From Deltaproteobacteria bacterium (GTDB lineage Bacteria; Desulfobacterota; DSM-4660; Desulfatiglandales; HGW-15), in the NCBI GenBank assembly GCA_016926135.1, contig JAFGPH010000100.1, positions 1 to 9,157 on the forward strand: a DNA stretch of 9,157 bases, in the 5' to 3' direction. Below are positions 5,747 to 9,157 of the stretch, in pieces; position 1 is the first letter of the stretch, and every line of letters starts with the position of its first letter. The translations under genes and the position numbers were made by a program. Below the pieces are notes generated by a model. It worked only from the letters and a program-made list of their open reading frames with translations. It was not told the DNA's origin and ran no database searches.

Positions 5747-6353
5747 CGGCGAGGGGGAAGTTCTTCAGCGCCCCGGCTGCAAGAAGGGCCTTGATCACCG
5801 CACAGACGGGCAGTCCTACCACATTGGTATAGGAGCCTGAAATGCCTTCCACCATGAAGGCGCCGATCCCCTGGATCGCGTAACCCCCCGCCTTGCCAAA
5901 GGGCTCGCCCGTGGCAATGTAGCCGAGGATTTCCTCACGGCCGAGTCTCTTCATCCTCACCCGGGTGGTGACGGCCTCGGAATGGGCCGGATGACCCTCG
6001 GGGGCCAGGAGGCAAAAGCCGGTGACTACACGGTGCTCCTTGCCGCTCAGGAGGGAGAGCATGGCGGCAGCCTCTTTTTCGTCTAGCGGTTTCCCGAGCA
6101 TCCTGTCTTCAAAAACCACCAGGGTGTCCGCCCCGAGAATCCAGCGGTTCCCCGCCTTCCGGAAGGCGGTCCGCGCCTTTTTCTCGGCCAACGCGCAGGC
6201 CCTTGTCGCGGGTTCCCCTGTTGCCCCGTTTTCATCGACCCGGCTTGCCCTGATGCGGAAAGGAAGGCCGAGTTGCCGCAGGAGCCTTTTCCGCCTGGGG
6301 GAAGAAGAGGCAAGAATGAGGGGGCAATGAGGCGCAATCGTGTGGAAAATCAT
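5709..6353 (-). CDS. maf: Maf family nucleotide pyrophosphatase (dTTP/UTP type)
   Basis: Hydrolyses dTTP, UTP and modified pyrimidine NTPs to the monophosphate; a cytosolic house-cleaning enzyme once described as a septum-formation inhibitor. 214 residues. It begins LILASSSPRRKRLL (12-25) with the phosphate-binding SSSPRR at 16-21, has GADTLV (74-79) with presumed catalytic D76, GKPLD (87-91), KAGGYAIQG (154-162) and GSYTNVVGLP (173-182). The YAIQG / GSYxNVVGLP pair fits the YhdE (dTTP/UTP) subgroup rather than YceF (m7GTP). The start ATG (6353-6351) overlaps the tatD stop as ATGA, so the two are probably one coupled operon. The C-terminus is some 15-20 residues longer than many homologues, and the last dozen codons lie antisense to the end of rlmB. 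Confidence 0.94.
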   Translation of the reverse strand: MIFHTIAPHCPLILASSSPRRKRLLRQLGLPFRIRASRVDENGATGEPATRACALAEKKARTAFRKAGNRWILGADTLVVFEDRMLGKPLDEKEAAAMLSLLSGKEHRVVTGFCLLAPEGHPAHSEAVTTRVRMKRLGREEILGYIATGEPFGKAGGYAIQGIGAFMVEGISGSYTNVVGLPVCAVIKALLAAGALKNFPLAVSPRPSSDGRSR

Positions 6354-7126
6354 GACGTTCCATCCAGTCCAAAAATACGGTTCGTGTTCTCCGTTGTGCG
6401 CCGGGCCAGGTCCTGGAAATCCATGCCCCTCAGCTCCGCGATGCGGCGGGCCGTGTGGGTGACAAAAAGGGGTTCATTCCTTTTTCCCCTGTAAGGAGAA
6501 GGGGTTAAGAAAGGAGCATCCGTCTCGACAAGCAGAAACTCTATGGGGATTTTCGCAGCCACATCCCTCACCGTTGAGGCGTTCTTGTAAGTCACGGTTC
6601 CCGGTACGGAAATATAGAAACCCATCCCTATGAAGGCCATGGCCAAGGGGTAGTCGCCGGAATAGCAGTGGATGACCCCCCTCTGTCGACTATTCCTGGT
6701 TTTGTTCAGAATTTCATACACTTCCTTGTGGGCTTCCCTGTCATGAATGATGAGGGGCAGATCCACCCGGCCGGCCAGCATGATCTGTTCCTCGAAGATC
6801 GCTATCTGAGTCTGCCTCGCGGAGTGGTTACGAAAGAAATCCAGTCCGATTTCACCCCAGGCGACAACCCGGGGTTCCTTGGCCAGTTCGTACAAGGCGT
6901 CCAGGGCTTCCCGGTCCGCGAGCTTCGCGTTGTGGGGATGATAGCCGACGGTGGAGTAGATAAAATCGTACTTATTGGCTATTTCCAGTGCCTTGTGGGA
7001 ACTGGGGAGATCTATCCCGATGGTGATGATTCGGGTCACGCCTCCCTCAAGGGCCCTCCTGATGACCTCCCCCCGGTCGTCGTCGAACTCAGGCATGTCG
7101 AGATGGGCGTGGCTGTCGGTGAGCAT
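6350..7126 (-). CDS. tatD: TatD family metal-dependent DNase
   Basis: TIM-barrel metallohydrolase of the TatD family, a Mg2+-dependent 3'-5' exonuclease on single-stranded DNA/RNA with roles in oxidative DNA damage repair. The 258-residue length is normal. All metal ligands expected for the family are visible: H6 and H8 (DSHAHLD), E92 (GEIGLDF), H128 (LIIHDRE), H153 (VIHCYSG) and D203 (ETDAP). The C-terminus has the familiar NPL..V...A.....LRG block followed by TTENTNRIFGL. The start ATG at 7126 lies just after a purine-rich GAAGAGG tract with short spacing. It is the first gene of a two-gene operon with maf (4-nt ATGA overlap) and is divergent from the GAF-GspE gene. It may equally be called YcfH-like; specificity within the family cannot be read from sequence. 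Confidence 0.95.
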   Translation of the reverse strand: MLTDSHAHLDMPEFDDDRGEVIRRALEGGVTRIITIGIDLPSSHKALEIANKYDFIYSTVGYHPHNAKLADREALDALYELAKEPRVVAWGEIGLDFFRNHSARQTQIAIFEEQIMLAGRVDLPLIIHDREAHKEVYEILNKTRNSRQRGVIHCYSGDYPLAMAFIGMGFYISVPGTVTYKNASTVRDVAAKIPIEFLLVETDAPFLTPSPYRGKRNEPLFVTHTARRIAELRGMDFQDLARRTTENTNRIFGLDGTS

Positions 7127-7217
7127 AGAACCTCTTCAGTCAACCTCCAAGGTTTACATCGGAGAGGGCACACGGTTGCCGCATCAATCCGGAATACGCG
7201 CAACTTCAGGACCCCCG

Positions 7218-7246
7218 ATGATAGTGGAGATGCTGGTATTTGGCAA
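7218..7246 (-). promoter_or_regulatory. Candidate sigma-70 promoter for tatD-maf
   Basis: On the minus strand TTGCCA (7246-7241) and TATCAT (7223-7218) each match the consensus at 5 of 6 positions with the ideal 17-nt spacer. Transcription would start near 7211, about 85 nt before the tatD ATG. This is the best promoter candidate in the window. Confidence 0.5.
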
Positions 7247-7255
7247 ACAAATAGG

Positions 7256-7283
7256 TTGCATATTCCACGGGATGGTTTATGAT
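7256..7283 (+). promoter_or_regulatory. Candidate promoter for the GAF-GspE/PilB gene
   Basis: TATGAT (7278-7283) is a 5 of 6 match to the -10 element in an AT-rich patch. The TTGCAT 16 nt upstream (7256-7261) matches only the TTG of the -35. Transcription near 7290 would give a leader of about 160 nt. Its -35 lies 9 nt from that of the divergent tatD promoter, so the two would compete or share control. Confidence 0.3.
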
Positions 7284-7321
7284 AATTGTATTGCCTTCAC
7301 ATGTACACACCCGAACAACCA

Positions 7322-7335
7322 CCCTTCCGGAAGGG
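7322..7335. repeat. Perfect 14-bp palindrome
   Basis: CCCTTCC followed directly by GGAAGGG. It has no loop, so it is more likely a dyad protein-binding site than an RNA hairpin. GG and TTTT follow on the plus strand, but there is no upstream plus-strand gene to terminate. It lies just downstream of the candidate start site for the GAF-GspE gene. Confidence 0.5.
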
Positions 7336-7356
7336 GGTTTTCAGTGTGCAGTGTTT

Positions 7357-7383
7357 GGCCTTTCCGAGTGCGGCGGAAAGGCC
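7357..7383 (+). promoter_or_regulatory. Perfect 10-bp stem-loop in the GAF-GspE leader
   Basis: GGCCTTTCCG (7357-7366) and CGGAAAGGCC (7374-7383) are exact complements around the 7-nt loop AGTGCGG. No T-run follows on either strand, so it is not a standard terminator. The stem is stable enough to fold in a transcript reading into the gene at 7450. Confidence 0.55.
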
Positions 7384-7387
7384 GGGT

Positions 7388-7413
7388 GCTTCATTTGGAA
7401 GCGTTTTCTTTCC
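7388..7413 (+). promoter_or_regulatory. Short stem with T-rich tail, possible attenuator
   Basis: GCTTC (7388-7392) pairs with GAAGC (7398-7402) around ATTTG and is followed by G-TTTT-CTTT. The CTTTCC at 7408-7413 repeats that of the preceding stem (7360-7365) and could pair with the same GGAAAG (7375-7380), allowing two alternative folds. Five base pairs is weak for a terminator, so this is tentative. Confidence 0.25.
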
Positions 7414-7449
7414 AGATGAGCCTTATTCATAGAAAAGCGGTTCATACCC

Positions 7450-9157
7450 ATGGTCGCCATTGCTAGGGAAGCGGATATCCCCGTATCCAGAGAGAAGTCT
7501 CTCGAGGAACAGCTGAAATTCCAGAAGAGACTCAACAACATCACCAACAAGATCCATTCGGCCAAGGACACCAATGACATCCTCCTGAATCTCCAGAGCG
7601 AGATCCTGGGTCTCTTTGATGCCGACCGGATCACCATCTACGTGGTGGACGGGGTTAAGAAGCAGATCGTCTCCCGGTTCAAGACCGGTGACGAAGTGGC
7701 TGAGATCCGGGTCGCCATAAGCAACGAGAGTATCTCGGGCTACTGTGCGGCCAGCGGGAAAATGGTCAACATCCTGAATTCTTACGACGATAACGAGCTC
7801 AAGAGAATCAATCCGGAGCTGAGGTTCAACAAGAGCTGGGACGAGAAGACCGGATACAAGACCACCCAGGTCCTGGCGGCCCCTGTCCTTTACAACAAAT
7901 ACCTGCTGGGTGTCATACAGCTCATCAACAAGAAGGATGGAACCCACTTTACCCTGGACGACCAGGCTTCGGTCCTGGAAATCGCCAAGGTCCTGGGGAT
8001 CGCGTTCTTCAACAACCAGAGGGCTGCGCAGAAACGAAAACCCACCAAGTTCGACTATCTGATCAGCAACAACATCATTACCGACAAGGACCTGGAGCAG
8101 GCCATGGCCAGTGCCCGGAAGCTCCAGAAGGCCGTGGAGTCCGTTCTCATGTCGGATTTCCAGGTTTCGAAGGATGATGTGGGCAGATCGCTCTCCAGTT
8201 ATTACAAAACCCGCTTCATTCCTTACGACGAAAGGATGATCATCCCCGGTGAGATCCTGAAGGGTTTGAGACACACCTTTCTGAGGAGCAATGTCTTCGT
8301 CCCTGTCTCCCAGTCCGGCAACAAGGTGGTGGTGGCCATGGAAAACCCGGACTTCCTGCCTGCCAGGGACACCATCCGACGCATGATGTCGGGGAGGGAA
8401 TTCGAGTTCTGCGTGGCCCTGAGAGAAGATATCTTCAAAATGATCGACCACTTCTTCGATGTGAAGCGGTCAAGCCTCATGGACGACTCGGGGAGCATCG
8501 AGGATATTCTCGGGCAACTCTCGGCCAGTGACGAGGAGGCGATCGAGGACGGGGACAGGGTCAGCGAGGAGGACGGGGCCATCGTCCAGCTCGTGAACAA
8601 GATGATCATCGACGCCCAGAACAGGAATGCCTCGGATATTCACATCGAACCGCGTCAGGGAAAGACCAACGCCGTCATTCGGTTCAGGATCGACGGTGCC
8701 TGCCAGGTCTACCAGACCATCCCCTACACCTTCAAGCAGGCGATCGTCTCCCGTCTGAAGATCATGTCCGACCTGGATATCTCGGAGCGGCGGCTCCCCC
8801 AGGACGGGAAAATCAAGTTCAAGAAGTACGCCCCCCTGGACATCGAACTCCGCGTGGCCACCATCCCGACGGCCGGAGGAAACGAGGACGTGGTGATGCG
8901 TCTTCTGGCGGCCGGTGAGCCCATTCCCCTGGAAAAGATGGGGATGAGCGAGAGGAATTACAACGTTTTCACCGACATGATTTCCAAACCTTACGGGATC
9001 GTCCTCGTGGTGGGACCCACCGGTAGCGGCAAGACCACGACCCTGCATGCAGGCCTCCACCACATCAACAAGCCCGAAACCAAGATATGGACCGCGGAAG
9101 ATCCTGTGGAGATCACCCAGGAGGGTCTGCGGCAGGTCCAGGTGCATCCCAAGATCG
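7450..9157 (+). CDS. GAF domain-containing GspE/PilB-type secretion or pilus assembly ATPase (3' end cut by window)
   Basis: Cytoplasmic ATPase of the type II secretion / type IV pilus extension family with an added sensory module. 569 residues are visible. Residues about 40-192 form a GAF domain (ADRITIYVVD, SISGYCAASGKMVNI, TGYKTTQVLAAPV, LLGVIQLINKKDG). Residues about 198-337 resemble the GspE N-terminal domain (T2SSE_N/MshEN): two helical repeats, then SSYYKTRFIPYD and NKVVVAMENPDFLPARDTIRRM. The catalytic part follows: NASDIHIEP (393-401), RFRIDG (411-416), RRLPQDGKI (447-455), Walker A GPTGSGKTT (522-530, K528) and the Asp box TAEDPVE (548-554). Walker B, His box and any tetracysteine zinc site lie beyond the edge. 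ATG 7450 is the first in-frame start after the stop at 7417 and has a poor Shine-Dalgarno. No other pilus or secretion gene is in view, so GspE versus PilB is open. Confidence 0.93.
   Translation, partial: MVAIAREADIPVSREKSLEEQLKFQKRLNNITNKIHSAKDTNDILLNLQSEILGLFDADRITIYVVDGVKKQIVSRFKTGDEVAEIRVAISNESISGYCAASGKMVNILNSYDDNELKRINPELRFNKSWDEKTGYKTTQVLAAPVLYNKYLLGVIQLINKKDGTHFTLDDQASVLEIAKVLGIAFFNNQRAAQKRKPTKFDYLISNNIITDKDLEQAMASARKLQKAVESVLMSDFQVSKDDVGRSLSSYYKTRFIPYDERMIIPGEILKGLRHTFLRSNVFVPVSQSGNKVVVAMENPDFLPARDTIRRMMSGREFEFCVALREDIFKMIDHFFDVKRSSLMDDSGSIEDILGQLSASDEEAIEDGDRVSEEDGAIVQLVNKMIIDAQNRNASDIHIEPRQGKTNAVIRFRIDGACQVYQTIPYTFKQAIVSRLKIMSDLDISERRLPQDGKIKFKKYAPLDIELRVATIPTAGGNEDVVMRLLAAGEPIPLEKMGMSERNYNVFTDMISKPYGIVLVVGPTGSGKTTTLHAGLHHINKPETKIWTAEDPVEITQEGLRQVQVHPKI

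Noticed and set aside
5735..5782. Possible stem GGGGCTGA / TCAG-CG-CCCC as a terminator between rlmB and maf
   Set aside because: The stem has a bulge and a long loop, has no T-run on either strand, and lies in coding sequence.
7240..7262. TTGGCA...TTGCAT resembling a sigma-54 promoter
   Set aside because: GG and GC are separated by 14 nt instead of the required 10, so the -24/-12 geometry is wrong.
7272..7466. Small Cys-containing plus-strand frame (about 64 codons) in the tatD/GAF-GspE gap
   Set aside because: No Shine-Dalgarno, no recognisable motif, and it runs through the palindromes and into the start of the GAF-GspE gene in another frame.
7423..8451. 342-codon open frame on the minus strand, and another at 8470-9147
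   Set aside because: Both are antisense to the GAF-GspE gene, which matches its families throughout; the minus-strand products are shadow-like (repeated V, D, G, L).

Overview
The window looks like an ordinary chromosomal stretch from a GC-rich Gram-negative bacterium, most likely one of the former Deltaproteobacteria (Desulfobacterota/Syntrophobacteria-like). The reasons are a stand-alone heptose-7-phosphate kinase (LPS core synthesis), the block DUF4416 - yicC - remA/DUF370 - gmk, and a GspE/PilB ATPase with an N-terminal GAF domain. This placement is inference from gene content and protein flavour, not from a marker gene.

Layout. (1) 1-1211, minus strand: trkA, the NAD-binding regulatory subunit of a Trk/Ktr potassium transporter, cut at the left edge and starting with TTG behind a strong Shine-Dalgarno. 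(2) 1212-1431: divergent promoter gap. (3) 1432-5746, plus strand: rfaE1 (heptose kinase), a 189-nt gap with striking potential RNA structure, then a tight run of DUF4416, yicC, remA-like, gmk and rlmB, joined by overlaps or gaps of a few bases. (4) 5709-7126, minus strand: tatD then maf, coupled by an ATGA overlap; the maf 3' end runs 38 bp into the 3' end of rlmB. (5) 7127-7449: divergent regulatory gap with back-to-back promoter candidates and a leader with several inverted repeats. (6) 7450-9157, plus strand: a GAF-T2SSE_N-GspE/PilB ATPase, cut at the right edge just after its Walker A and Asp-box region.

How the genes relate. The plus-strand run combines envelope precursor supply (rfaE1), RNA metabolism (yicC endoribonuclease family, rlmB rRNA methyltransferase), nucleotide metabolism (gmk), a small DNA-binding regulator family (remA) and a protein of unknown function (DUF4416). 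The minus-strand pair is housekeeping: maf hydrolyses non-canonical or excess pyrimidine nucleotides and tatD is a metal-dependent DNase.

I see no CRISPR array, tRNA, rRNA, insertion sequence or phage gene, and no clear new defence system. The parts most worth following are the candidate structured RNA between rfaE1 and DUF4416, the GAF-fused secretion/pilus ATPase with a degraded c-di-GMP motif, and the hairpin-rich leader in front of it.
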